This document shows, piece after piece, positions 8,233 to 15,844 of a stretch of DNA of 20,911 nt. The stretch is from Lachnospira sp. UBA5912 (lineage in GTDB: Bacteria > Bacillota > Clostridia > Lachnospirales > Lachnospiraceae). Below the pieces are notes generated by a model. The model saw only the letters and a list, made by a program, of their open reading frames with translations, had not been told where the DNA came from and searched no databases. Within the stretch, counting starts at the first letter, position 1. Every line of letters starts with the position of its first letter. Location: the NCBI GenBank assembly GCA_002435585.1, contig DJDY01000002.1, positions 16,314-37,224 of the forward strand, in the 5' to 3' direction. The translations under genes were made by a program, and so were the position numbers.

Positions 8233-8766
8233 TTAGTCAGTCTGAAGCATCCCGAATGCACTTGTGATGACATCGGCAATCTGCATAATAACACACAGAC
8301 GGGTTGTCTGGAGTGTGGAGTGGTTTTCATTACTGGATTCGTTTACGATTCCAGTGATGTGGACATCCCCCACTTCAGGCAGCTTTTTTTTAACCCCAAG
8401 ACCAGGGCGAAGGGGACCAGCTCCAAGAGTGATAAGTCCAACGTGATCTTTACGGCCAAGAGAAGCATCGATTGCGATGATGTAGGGGTTGGTAAATGTC
8501 TGGTTGATACATTCCATATATCTTGAAAGATTAGCGGCATGGACAGGGTGTGTAAGATCACCATACACATAGAAGCCACACTGCATACTTTTCTTAAGCT
8601 TGTACCCTACAATGGGACCAAGACTGTCGCCAGTAGAACGGTCACTTCCAACACATAATATAATAGTTTCCTGTTTGCAATCCTTAGAAGTTTTTATTAT
8701 GTACTTTAACTTTTCACTTAACAGAAAAGCGGCATCGTTACTTGAAGAATCGTAATAATAGCGCAT
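8233..8766 (-). CDS. yyaC: YyaC-family putative sporulation protein
   Basis: About 177 residues from the ATG whose first base is 8766, preceded by GGGGA at 5 nt. Upstream alternatives (ATG 8778, ATG 8790, TTG 8817) lack a ribosome binding site, and the TTG falls in a hairpin. The YyaC/DUF1256 core is clear: an N-terminal LCVGSDRSTGDSLGPIVGYKL, then YGDLTHPVHAANL, then IIAIDASLGRKDHVGLI and VGDVHITGIVNES. The fold resembles the hydrogenase-maturation and GPR-type peptidases, with Asp residues in GDSLGP and AIDASLG in the likely active-site places. In Bacillus, yyaC is a sporulation gene of poorly defined role. Its presence supports an endospore former. It is slightly shorter than the Bacillus protein. 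Confidence 0.88.
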   Translation of the reverse strand: MRYYYDSSSNDAAFLLSEKLKYIIKTSKDCKQETIILCVGSDRSTGDSLGPIVGYKLKKSMQCGFYVYGDLTHPVHAANLSRYMECINQTFTNPYIIAIDASLGRKDHVGLITLGAGPLRPGLGVKKKLPEVGDVHITGIVNESSNENHSTLQTTRLCVIMQIADVITSAFGMLQTD

Positions 8767-8803
8767 AATAATCCCCATTTCTGCGCACATTTTTTGTGTA
8801 TAT

Positions 8804-8839
8804 CGGGTTTGTATCAAGTGTGCGCAGACACAAATCCCG
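8804..8839. repeat. Inverted repeat upstream of the yyaC-like start
   Basis: CGGGTTTGT (8804-8812) and ACAAATCCCG (8830-8839) pair with one bulge. It lies in the 5' leader of the reverse-strand yyaC-like gene if translation starts at 8766, and may be an operator or RNA stem. Confidence 0.45.
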
Positions 8840-9043
8840 TGTATGAAAAATCAGATATCAAATCGATAATGTTTTTCGTACTATGTTCATTTTATAATGA
8901 TATTTAACAGTCATGTCTGTATGATAAGACTGATAACATCATTTTATTCAAAAACACATAAAATATTCCCCTATTTAAAAATATATTTTTCTCCGACATT
9001 TTCTGATAAAATTCACAAACGTTTAATGATATTATTCAAGCAT

Positions 9044-9120
9044 TATAAGTGGACATCCCTGTGTTTACGGGATGAAAACTTGACATCAGCCATGGGCGTA
9101 AAGCCTTTTACCCATGATGT
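9044..9120 (+). promoter_or_regulatory. Two adjacent hairpins in the leader of the LysM gene
   Basis: After a possible -10 TATAAG (9044-9049) comes CATCCC/GGGATG (9054-9059, 9069-9074). It is followed by ACAT/ATGT plus CATGGG/CCCATG plus TAAA/TTTA (9083-9120). Such consecutive stems before a long leader suggest a structured 5' UTR. No known riboswitch core is recognised. The 8818-9053 stretch upstream holds only AT-rich DNA without a credible gene. Confidence 0.4.
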
Positions 9121-9138
9121 ATTAATATAAATGATGTT

Positions 9139-9168
9139 ACAGACAGCTAAGCTATAGAACCTGTCTGT
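9139..9168 (+). promoter_or_regulatory. Perfect 8-bp stem just before the LysM-gene ribosome binding site
   Basis: ACAGACAG (9139-9146) and CTGTCTGT (9161-9168) with a 14-nt loop, ending 12 nt before GGAGGAGG. No U-run follows. It is more likely a translational or stability element, or an operator, than a terminator. Confidence 0.5.
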
Positions 9169-9189
9169 TAAAGCAGAATGGAGGAGGAC

Positions 9190-10554
9190 ATGATAGAGAT
9201 AATATGTAACAAAGATGATTCAGATAAATCAGAAAAAAATCCCAAAGATAATAAAACATGTATAAGAAGACCTAAGAATATCAAGCAGATAGGTGATGTC
9301 AGCTCAGATAAGAAGATATACATAGAGGATTACGCGTTTACATATATTAACTCTATTGCGTATAACAACCCGGAAGAAGAACAGGCAGGGGTTCTGCTGG
9401 GGGAACTGGCGAAGGAAGAAAACGAAAAATGTGTGTTTGTAAAAGGCGTAATAAAGGCGGCTTTAGGCGACACATCAGATACAGGGATATACTTTAATGA
9501 AAATGTATGGAATAAAATATACTCGGATACAGAAAAATATTTTCCTGATCTTTCGGTTGTGGGATGGTTTGCTGTAGTGCCGGAGGTAACAGATGAACGT
9601 ATGGCAAGACTAAAAAAGCTTCATCTTGATAACTTTGCAGGAAATATGAAGACATTATACCTTGTTGATACGGTTGAGAAGGAAGAACATTTTTATCTGT
9701 ATGAAAAAGGAGCGTTAAAAAGGCAGAAGGGATATGTGTGCTTCTATGAACGAAACTATGAGATGCAGGAATATATGCTTGAGCGCAGTGAAAAAAAGTC
9801 GTGTGAGGATACAACAGGTGACAGGGTTGTAAAGAATATCAGGAATATAATAAGGGAAAAGGAAGAACTAAAGGAGCAGAGGAAAAGCGGAAGTTTCATG
9901 TATGGTGTAAGTGCTTTCCTTGTGGTTGTAATCATAGTTATTGGAATTAATCTTATGAATAATTATGAGAGAATGAAGCATCTTAACCAGTCGGTTAATA
10001 ACCTGATGAACCAGCTTGAAGGAAGCACAGGAGGACAGAATAGCAATGATAAATCAGCACAGAATGTCAATTCATCAGAAGATAATGTTGATGAGGGAAA
10101 TGCTATAAAGGTAAACAAGCTGTCAGGGGATGTGTATCCTCTTGATGAAAACAGCATGGCAGATAAAACACCAGCTGAACATAATTCAGGTACATCACAT
10201 AATACAGATAACTCTGATACCACAGGCGCCGAAACATTAAATCATGCAACAGAAACTGTGTCGGATTCTGTTGCAACGCAGGAAACATCAGAAACAGCTA
10301 CAACAACGCAACAGTCCGTAGTGAGTGGTGGACAGGGTTCTGATGATGATAATGATGATGGAGTATCACCAGCAGCCAATAGTGCAAAGCCGGACAGCTA
10401 CAGTACATACACAGTAAAATCAGGTGATACACTTATGGGTATATGCAAACGTCATTATGGAACTACAACTAAATATCAGGAGGTTATGAGGTATAACGGA
10501 TTAAGCGATAGTAACGTGTTATATATAGGACAGGAGATAAAGCTGCCGGATTAA
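9190..10554 (+). CDS. Degenerate JAMM/MPN-like domain protein with one membrane helix and C-terminal LysM
   Basis: 454 residues from ATG 9190; ATG 9178 overlaps the Shine-Dalgarno sequence GGAGGAGG and is rejected. Residues 43-170 look like a JAMM/MPN (JAB) domain. EQAGVLLGE keeps the conserved Glu (E64), three residues before Gly67 as in Rpn11-type proteins. VVGWFAVVP replaces the usual GWxHSHP, so both zinc-binding histidines are Ala128 and Val130, and no downstream SxxD is seen. It should be catalytically dead, like MPN-minus scaffold subunits. A single membrane helix (about 233-258) is followed by a coiled segment, a long Ser/Thr/Asn/Asp-rich linker (about 275-400) and a LysM domain (about 405-452: VKSGDTLMGICKRHYG...YIGQEIKLP) that binds peptidoglycan outside the cell. 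It would link a cytoplasmic MPN-like platform to the wall. The MPN call rests on motif pattern only; LysM and the helix are firm. Confidence 0.8.
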   Translation: MIEIICNKDDSDKSEKNPKDNKTCIRRPKNIKQIGDVSSDKKIYIEDYAFTYINSIAYNNPEEEQAGVLLGELAKEENEKCVFVKGVIKAALGDTSDTGIYFNENVWNKIYSDTEKYFPDLSVVGWFAVVPEVTDERMARLKKLHLDNFAGNMKTLYLVDTVEKEEHFYLYEKGALKRQKGYVCFYERNYEMQEYMLERSEKKSCEDTTGDRVVKNIRNIIREKEELKEQRKSGSFMYGVSAFLVVVIIVIGINLMNNYERMKHLNQSVNNLMNQLEGSTGGQNSNDKSAQNVNSSEDNVDEGNAIKVNKLSGDVYPLDENSMADKTPAEHNSGTSHNTDNSDTTGAETLNHATETVSDSVATQETSETATTTQQSVVSGGQGSDDDNDDGVSPAANSAKPDSYSTYTVKSGDTLMGICKRHYGTTTKYQEVMRYNGLSDSNVLYIGQEIKLPD

Positions 10555-10593
10555 ATAAAGCTTTGTAATATAACTGTAAAACGTAAACAGTAA

Positions 10594-10639
10594 AAACAGG
10601 TTGGAATATAATGGGTTGAAACAGGTTGGGATATAAAGG
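10594..10639. repeat. Two-copy 21-bp direct repeat after the LysM gene
   Basis: Units at 10594-10614 and 10619-10639, each AAACAGGTTGG[A/G]ATATAA then GG, with a period of 25 bp. They lie in the gap before the DUF5711 promoter. Role unknown. Confidence 0.5.
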
Positions 10640-10690
10640 ATTAGAATAAAAAATCCTGGAATCAGGACGTTAACATTAGGATAAACTTTC

Positions 10691-10718
10691 TTGAATATTT
10701 ATGTGTATTATGTATAAT
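10691..10718 (+). promoter_or_regulatory. Promoter of the DUF5711-CvpA unit
   Basis: TTGAAT (10691-10696), a 16-nt spacer and perfect TATAAT (10713-10718). Transcription from about 10725 would give a 170-nt leader containing repeat copy B. Confidence 0.6.
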
Positions 10719-10743
10719 TAAAATCAGTATTTTATTTATAAAA

Positions 10744-10825
10744 TGATGTGAGTGTCAAAAGGAAACTTTGCCACTCAGCTATGTATCAGGATTGTTACAT
10801 TGGCATGCAATTCATGCAGTCCTTA
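10744..10825 (+). repeat. Dispersed 82-nt structured repeat, copy B
   Basis: Aligns without gaps to 3700-3781 at 71 of 82 positions. Hairpin 1 (GAGTGtCAAA / TTTGcCACTC) keeps the same single mismatch. In hairpin 2 AGGATTG faces CAGTCCT, where a T-G wobble replaces a T-A pair. Here the element falls in the presumed 5' UTR of the DUF5711-like gene, and no terminator hairpin follows it, unlike copy A. Confidence 0.8.
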
Positions 10826-10895
10826 TATTATAAAATACTAATTATTAATATATCAGATAAAAATGGCAGAATACCTGCAGAATGAGGGATAAATA

Positions 10896-12191
10896 ATGGC
10901 TGACATAATATCAGGTGGTTCAAGATTCACAGGAGATAAGAACGCTCCTGTAAGGAAAGTAATTAAGTTAAATACAGATGGCAATACAGTAGGAAGCATT
11001 AACAAAAACATAGAACAGTCAGCAGTTACTGAAGAAGCTGATTATGAGGAAGTAAGGAGACGCATAGTAAGACACAGGATAAGGATGGGACTGCTTATAG
11101 CGCTTGTTATAGCACTTATAGCAGGAGCAGTTGTGCTTGCTATGCACCTTTTAGATGGATATTCATATACGTCTTATAGTGTGACTGGTTCGATAAACAG
11201 GGAGGATACTGCAACTTCACAGTATATAGCTTATCAGGGAGGATACATCAAGTACAGCAATGATGGCGTGTCATACTATACAGATAAGGGAAAAGCTATA
11301 TGGAACCAGACATATTCCATGCAGAAGCCACAGGTAAAGATGTGTGAGGACTGTGTAGCAGTAGGTGATATCAACGGAAACACAGTATATGTATTTAACA
11401 AGACAGGGCTTCTTGGAAAGATAGATACCTCACTTGTCATATCACAGATAGAAGTTGCATCCAATGGTGCGGTTGTGGCAGTTCTTGAAGATAACGAAGC
11501 TAACTATATCAATATGTATTCCAAGGAAGGAACTAAAATATACAGTATCAAGACAACAGTATCGGGTGACGGATATCCTCTGGATGTAAGCATATCCAAC
11601 GATGCAACCAAGCTTATAGCCTCATACGTATATGTAAGCGGTGAAGATATTAAGACCAATGTTGTATTCTACAATTTCTCAGAGGTCGGACAGAATGAAA
11701 CAGAGCGAGTGGTCGGTGGATTCAACCATTACAATGATACACTTGTAGGAGATGTGCAGTTTCTTAGTAACAACATAGCAGTAGCAGTAGGTGAGAATGT
11801 TATAAGCATATATAAGATAAAAGAATATCCAAGCCTGGAGAAGGAAATAAGCATAGACAGTGCAATAAGCAGAGTGTTTTTCTCGGAGAATTATATAGGC
11901 GTTATAGTAGATAACTCAGCATCAGGTGAGCTTTATAAAATGCTTGTATACAACACATCCGGCGGCAAGGTGTGTGAGGCACAGTTTGGAACACAGGTTG
12001 AGAATATTGCATTTGATAAGAAGAGCGTGGTGATGAATAACTCAACGACACTGTCTGTATACAACCTTAGCGGTAAGAATATAGCCAGCATGAGCTTCGA
12101 TATGCCGGCAAGCAAGGTTATACCTATAGGCACAAGAGGGGAGTATGTGCTTATAAGTGCCAAGTATATACAGAATATAAAGCTTAAGTAG
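10896..12191 (+). CDS. DUF5711-like membrane-anchored beta-propeller protein
   Basis: A 431-residue protein started behind GAGGGAT. It has a short cytoplasmic tail with an Arg-rich patch (RRRIVRHRIRMG) and one membrane helix (about residues 66-87: LLIALVIALIAGAVVLAMHL). A long extracytoplasmic region follows with repeated WD/PQQ-like four-stranded units: AIWNQTYSMQKPQVKMCEDC, GNTVYVFNKTGLLGKI, EANYINMYSKEGTKIYSI, NVISIYKIKEY, YKMLVYNTSGGKV and TLSVYNLSGKNIA. This architecture matches the DUF5711 family common in Lachnospiraceae, whose biochemical role is not known. It would sit outside the membrane as a propeller scaffold. It precedes the CvpA-like gene by 93 bp and probably shares its transcript. 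The family call is from memory of the fold and layout. Confidence 0.8.
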   Translation: MADIISGGSRFTGDKNAPVRKVIKLNTDGNTVGSINKNIEQSAVTEEADYEEVRRRIVRHRIRMGLLIALVIALIAGAVVLAMHLLDGYSYTSYSVTGSINREDTATSQYIAYQGGYIKYSNDGVSYYTDKGKAIWNQTYSMQKPQVKMCEDCVAVGDINGNTVYVFNKTGLLGKIDTSLVISQIEVASNGAVVAVLEDNEANYINMYSKEGTKIYSIKTTVSGDGYPLDVSISNDATKLIASYVYVSGEDIKTNVVFYNFSEVGQNETERVVGGFNHYNDTLVGDVQFLSNNIAVAVGENVISIYKIKEYPSLEKEISIDSAISRVFFSENYIGVIVDNSASGELYKMLVYNTSGGKVCEAQFGTQVENIAFDKKSVVMNNSTTLSVYNLSGKNIASMSFDMPASKVIPIGTRGEYVLISAKYIQNIKLK

Positions 12192-12199
12192 GATGTTAA

Positions 12200-12255
12200 G
12201 TTACTGTTAAAGAACAGCAATATGCAGTGGGTGCTGCATAGCTGTGAACAGTAAC
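12200..12255 (+). promoter_or_regulatory. Compound hairpin between the DUF5711-like and cvpA-like genes
   Basis: Perfect outer arms GTTACTGTT (12200-12208) and AACAGTAAC (12247-12255) enclose ACAGC/GCTGT and ATGCAG/CTGCAT. No U-run follows, so it is likely an mRNA processing or stability stem in an operon gap rather than a terminator. Confidence 0.6.
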
Positions 12256-12284
12256 CATAAGTAAAGAAACGGAGAACAGATATT

Positions 12285-13031
12285 ATGGTTTTGATAGCGG
12301 TATTGGCAGTTCTATGTATATTTGCATTAGCTGGAATGAGAAAGGGTGTTATAAGGATAGCGGTTTCGCTTGCAGCCATGATAGTAACCATAGCAGTTAC
12401 AACATTTGCATCCCCTGTGCTTAGTGAATATATAAGAAACAACACACAGTGGGATGACAAGATAGAAAAAAGCATATATGAAAATGTATCAAGGGATGGA
12501 AAAAGCTATGGCGAGGATGATTCCAAGCTTATTGAGTCAGGTGTGTCATCATATGTAGATGATATAGAAGAAAAGGTCGCAGTGATAAGTGAGCGCATGA
12601 ATCTTCCAGAAAGTCTTACTAATAGTATGTCAAAGTCAGTGACATCAGCGCTTGTAGAAGTGGCAGGAGATTCGGCTGCATCTACATTAAAAGATATAGC
12701 CTCAAAGATATTTGCAGCACAGATGACACTGATTATAGTAAATGCTGTCAGCTACTGTGTTGTATTCATAGTACTGTATACAGTGCTTAAGCTTCTTACC
12801 GCAGTAACCGGAATCATAAGCAGGCTTCCGGTTATACACCAGGCAGACAGGCTTCTGGGAATGCTTGCGGGCATTGTGGAAGGACTTATAGTTGTATGGC
12901 TTGTATTCACTATCGTGACAGCAGCAGGAAACAGCTCGTGGGCAGCAGATATACTTGCACAGATACATTCTAACAGCTTCCTTGAGTTCGTGTATAATAA
13001 TAACCTTATAATGAAGATTATTCTTGTATAA
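12285..13031 (+). CDS. CvpA-family membrane protein
   Basis: A 248-residue multi-pass protein. The N-terminal pair of helices with the intervening GMRKGVIRIAVSL is the CvpA signature (a G.rkG stretch between two helices). The next 100 residues are a soluble helical insert (about 50-140) that is longer than in E. coli CvpA. Two or more helices then follow (about 142-175 and 198-220), with the conserved ISRLPVIHQADRLLGMLAGIVEGLIVVWLV. This LPxxxxxDrllG...G...G pattern is strongly diagnostic. CvpA proteins are linked to colicin V production and membrane stress tolerance; the molecular activity is unclear. GGAG lies before the start. The LytTR regulator begins 48 bp downstream with no visible terminator in between. 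Confidence 0.87.
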   Translation: MVLIAVLAVLCIFALAGMRKGVIRIAVSLAAMIVTIAVTTFASPVLSEYIRNNTQWDDKIEKSIYENVSRDGKSYGEDDSKLIESGVSSYVDDIEEKVAVISERMNLPESLTNSMSKSVTSALVEVAGDSAASTLKDIASKIFAAQMTLIIVNAVSYCVVFIVLYTVLKLLTAVTGIISRLPVIHQADRLLGMLAGIVEGLIVVWLVFTIVTAAGNSSWAADILAQIHSNSFLEFVYNNNLIMKIILV

Positions 13032-13079
13032 TGAAAATGTTTTATATGTGTATCAGGAAATAGAAAGGGGAACTGTAAG

Positions 13080-13826
13080 ATGAAGGTGGCAATATGCGAG
13101 GATGACAGGATACAGGCTGGACAACTGGAGAATTATCTTAAGGAACGGCTAAAAAAAACACAGACAAAGTATGATATAGACATATATTTCAGTGTGGATG
13201 ATATTAAAAAAATAGAGAATGATATTATAAAATATGATGCCTATTTTCTTGATATAGAGCTTGGCAAAGATAATGGTGTTGAGCTTGCAAGATATATAAA
13301 GTCAAAAAATAAAAATGCAATGATAGTATTTACAACAAGCCATACTGGTTATATGCATGAGGCTTTTGATGTGCATGCATTTAATTATCTGATAAAGCCA
13401 GTTACGAAAGAGAAGACCGATAAGATAGTGACACAGCTTGAAGAGATGATGTATGAGAATGAGGAAAAGCTGGTGTTCAGCTATAAAAGAGAAATAATAA
13501 GTATATATTACGATGATATAGTATATATTGAGTCTAATGCAAGACGTGTTAAAATAGTCACATCAGATAACGAATACTGCTTCTATGGGATAGTTAAGGA
13601 GATATATAGTGAACTGCCAGAGCTTATATTTGGAAGACCAAGAAGTGGCTGTATAGTAAATTACAGATATGTATGCAATATACATAAAACAGAAGTGATA
13701 TGCAAAAGAGCAATAGGGGAAGAAGAAATACATCTGAGTATGGGAAGAGGTATGTACAATAATATAATAAGTGACTATACACGGTACATAACATCAGAAA
13801 GAGGCAGAAGCAGAAGACTCTGGTAG
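13080..13826 (+). CDS. LytTR-family response regulator
   Basis: A 248-residue two-domain regulator. The receiver domain (1-120) has the acidic pocket Asp8/Asp9 (ICEDDR), the phosphoacceptor Asp58 (YFLDIELG), Thr85/Thr86 (VFTTSHTGY) and Lys106 (NYLIKP). The LytTR DNA-binding domain (about 140-235) contains YDDIVYIESNARRVKIVTSD, an elongated beta fold that binds direct repeats in AgrA/VirR/ComE-type regulators. AAAGGGG precedes the start. The GHKL kinase gene follows 54 bp downstream, forming a classic Agr-like pair. The likely targets are the two matching promoters at 15.2 and 15.95 kb, which carry a correctly spaced direct repeat. Confidence 0.93.
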   Translation: MKVAICEDDRIQAGQLENYLKERLKKTQTKYDIDIYFSVDDIKKIENDIIKYDAYFLDIELGKDNGVELARYIKSKNKNAMIVFTTSHTGYMHEAFDVHAFNYLIKPVTKEKTDKIVTQLEEMMYENEEKLVFSYKREIISIYYDDIVYIESNARRVKIVTSDNEYCFYGIVKEIYSELPELIFGRPRSGCIVNYRYVCNIHKTEVICKRAIGEEEIHLSMGRGMYNNIISDYTRYITSERGRSRRLW

Positions 13827-13880
13827 AGTAAAGGCACAACTTGTTATGCGCAAAAAACATGCGCAGAAAAGAGGATTAGT

Positions 13881-15140
13881 ATGATATACGATACATATAT
13901 ATTAGATATATTTATGGGAATTCTGGATTACATTATATATATGGAGTATAAAAGATATGCGGGGAGAAAAAGAGAATATAACAGTATAAATTATATCAGT
14001 GCAGTTGCAGTTATAATCATAGATATTATATGTAACTGCACATTCTTATATTACAACAGAAGTGGAATGTATATAATTCTTGCGCCTGTTATGCTGCTTA
14101 CACGGGACAAAACAGTAGAGATATACAGAAATATTACGGATATAGCTTATTATATAGGAATGATGATAAGCACTAATATTGTTGTGAGATTTTTCCTTGA
14201 AACATATTCTTTTACAAGAATAGAGAAACATTATGCAGATATAAAAAGTGAGATAATGTGTATAATAATGATAAAAATAATATTTATTATACTTGTAAAT
14301 GTATATAAAAAATATATAGGGGTAGAATTTGGGAAAATAGGAGGAACAGCCATAACATTTACATCATTGTCGGTTACAATGCTAATCGTGCTGGTCAGCC
14401 GTATCGGATATGAATATGTCCAGATACGACATAGTATAACAGTAATACTTGTAATATTATGGTTTTTTATGAATATTATCGTAATATTTACTAATGCAAT
14501 AGAGAGAAGCAACAGATATAGCTATGAACTTATTATGCTGGAAAGGGAGCGTGAAACTAACCGCAAGATATATGACAATATAAAAGCAGGTCAGGAAGAA
14601 CTAAGAAATATAAGACATGATATGAAGAACCGTCTTAATACGCTCAGAGCTGTTGTATCACAGAATGACAGCGATACAGTACTTGAGTATCTTGATAGTA
14701 TGATAGGAAGTGTAGACAGTGTTAAAGGAAAAATATACTGTAACAATCTTCTTATCAATAATATACTTACATATAAGCTGGATGGTCTGGATGCTGATAT
14801 AGAGCTTAAATGTGAAGCAGAGGTATCTGAACAGCTCGATATAGATATGGGAGATATGGGAGTTATAATAGGCAATCTTCTTGATAACAGTATCAGGGGA
14901 GCTAAAGCTGTCGAAAAGGGTGGTTACGTACATATAATTATAACGCAGAGTATAGGAAGACTTATAATTGTAATTGAGAATAACTATATAAAAAATAAAG
15001 TAAAGAAGCCAATATCATACTATATAGACCATGGAAGAGGCATTAATAATGTGCGCCGCCTTGTAAATAAGTATGAAGGTACATATAGTGAAAAAATAAC
15101 GGATAATGTGTATCGAACGGAGATAACAATAGAAATATAA
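13881..15140 (+). CDS. AgrC-like GHKL sensor histidine kinase
   Basis: A 419-residue kinase. The N-terminal half (about 1-210) has six or seven hydrophobic segments forming the sensor. A coiled linker (LIMLERERETNRKIYDNIKA) then leads to the dimerisation helix with phosphoacceptor His246 in IRHDMKNRL, the HxxxN form of the HPK10/AgrC class. The GHKL ATPase has N-box IIGNLLDNSIRGA (Asn336) and the glycine box DHGRGINNVRRLV. Kinases of this class sense peptides or membrane state and pass phosphate to LytTR regulators, here the preceding gene. AGAGG lies 6 nt before the start. The duplicated promoter unit begins directly after the stop codon. The signal is unknown; the secreted proteins next door are candidates, or the cell-wall stress they may cause. 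Confidence 0.92.
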   Translation: MIYDTYILDIFMGILDYIIYMEYKRYAGRKREYNSINYISAVAVIIIDIICNCTFLYYNRSGMYIILAPVMLLTRDKTVEIYRNITDIAYYIGMMISTNIVVRFFLETYSFTRIEKHYADIKSEIMCIIMIKIIFIILVNVYKKYIGVEFGKIGGTAITFTSLSVTMLIVLVSRIGYEYVQIRHSITVILVILWFFMNIIVIFTNAIERSNRYSYELIMLERERETNRKIYDNIKAGQEELRNIRHDMKNRLNTLRAVVSQNDSDTVLEYLDSMIGSVDSVKGKIYCNNLLINNILTYKLDGLDADIELKCEAEVSEQLDIDMGDMGVIIGNLLDNSIRGAKAVEKGGYVHIIITQSIGRLIIVIENNYIKNKVKKPISYYIDHGRGINNVRRLVNKYEGTYSEKITDNVYRTEITIEI

Positions 15141-15160
15141 GCAATAATTTCACCACAACA

Positions 15161-15178
15161 TTGTTAAAATAATAACAA
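15161..15178. repeat. Palindromic site upstream of peptide gene 1
   Basis: TTGTTA (15161-15166), six bases, TAACAA (15173-15178). It is kept exactly upstream of the second peptide gene (15895-15912), although it no longer follows a kinase gene there. It therefore belongs to the promoter unit and is probably an operator rather than the kinase terminator. Confidence 0.5.
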
Positions 15179-15190
15179 GCTTGCAAAATA

Positions 15191-15251
15191 TTACATCAAC
15201 GGATACAACTTTTTACATTTGGAAAATATCGTAAAATTAATGTGTTATAAT
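15191..15251 (+). promoter_or_regulatory. Peptide gene 1 promoter with LytTR-like direct repeat
   Basis: Extended -10 TGtTATAAT (15243-15251). The -35 position (15223-15228, AAAATA) has no consensus. Just upstream, TTACAT occurs at 15191 and 15213, a 22-bp period that places both on one helix face, as LytTR dimers require. A weak -35 plus an adjacent activator site implies activation by the neighbouring regulator. Confidence 0.65.
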
Positions 15252-15318
15252 GCATCACATAGTAATTTGTCGGCAGAATTCTATATAACAATCATTTAAA
15301 TACGAGGAGGTACTTAAG

Positions 15319-15753
15319 ATGATAAACAGAAAGTTATCAAGTAAGATTATTACAGGATTATTTGCTGTGATGGTTGGTGTTGCAGGTGTACAGGGAGTTA
15401 CGGCATATGCAAGTAACTATAGTGATACAAAATTTGAGTTTGAATTTGAATATTTTAATAAATCTTGTGAAACTGAAGTCAGAGCTAAAGAGGATACAAG
15501 CTCAGTATATATTTATTGTACAGAATATGAAGGCGATGATTGTGGTTTTAATGGCTATGCTTATGGATGCGATAATTATGATAAAGCTGGAAGCGAATGT
15601 AAGAGTAACAGATATTCTATATATTATGGTACTAAACGTAAAATGATAAATTATATAAGAGAAGATGGCAAAGATTATGCCTACATAAAAGGTGACCTTA
15701 AAACTTATGGTATTGTTTATTATGGAGGTTTGTGGAGTCCGGACTCTATATAA
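15319..15753 (+). CDS. Secreted cysteine-rich small protein 1 (bacteriocin-like)
   Basis: 144 residues behind GAGGAGG. A Sec signal peptide (basic INRKLSSK, hydrophobic core, TAYA) predicts cleavage after Ala31 and a mature chain of about 113 residues. The mature part is rich in Tyr, Asp and Gly, with VRAKEDTSSVYIYC and the C-terminus YYGGLWSPDSI. Small secreted proteins with this general layout and a Trp-containing tail occur in the lactococcin-972 and DUF2712 groups next to transporter genes; the relation is remembered, not computed. It has five cysteines (50, 67, 75, 84, 94). The second copy has a sixth where this one has Arg107, so one thiol here is unpaired. It is followed by a gene fragment, not by the transporter genes. 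Toxin, signal or surface-ligand roles remain open. Confidence 0.8.
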   Translation: MINRKLSSKIITGLFAVMVGVAGVQGVTAYASNYSDTKFEFEFEYFNKSCETEVRAKEDTSSVYIYCTEYEGDDCGFNGYAYGCDNYDKAGSECKSNRYSIYYGTKRKMINYIREDGKDYAYIKGDLKTYGIVYYGGLWSPDSI

Positions 15754-15775
15754 TTATGATGATGTAATTAATTAG

Positions 15776-15844
15776 GGCAAAATAGATTTTTATGAGTATC
15801 CCGTTCATAAGGCAGTGCTGCTTGAAGATATAAAAGGGCTTTAG
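15776..15844 (+). pseudogene. 3' remnant of a DUF5028-like gene
   Basis: The reading frame between TAG (15773) and TAG (15842) encodes IDFYEYPVHKAVLLEDIKGL-stop. The intact gene at 18283-18849 ends LDFSNYPVHKAVLFEDVKGF-stop. A 17-bp block (tatcccgttcataaggc) is identical, and similarity continues past the stop (GTAAAAAT...CCAG.ATGA). There is no start codon or ribosome binding site. It is the tail of a lost second copy of the gene. Confidence 0.8.

Noticed and set aside
8207..8240. ACTGATTA / TAGTCAGT inverted repeat between convergent genes
   Set aside because: Contains a wobble pair and has no T-run on either side; too weak to call a terminator.
8897..9130. 77-codon forward ORF between the yyaC-like and LysM genes
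   Set aside because: No ribosome binding site, no recognisable composition, and it runs through the strong hairpins of the LysM-gene leader.
13848..13865. TGCGCA...TGCGCA hairpin before the kinase gene
   Set aside because: Short six-base palindromes with an A-rich loop and no other support; likely incidental.
15735..15750. 12-bp palindrome GAGTCCGGACTC at the end of peptide gene 1
   Set aside because: It encodes the conserved SPDS tail; copy 2 has GAGTCCCGACTC with the same protein, so the symmetry is a coding by-product.
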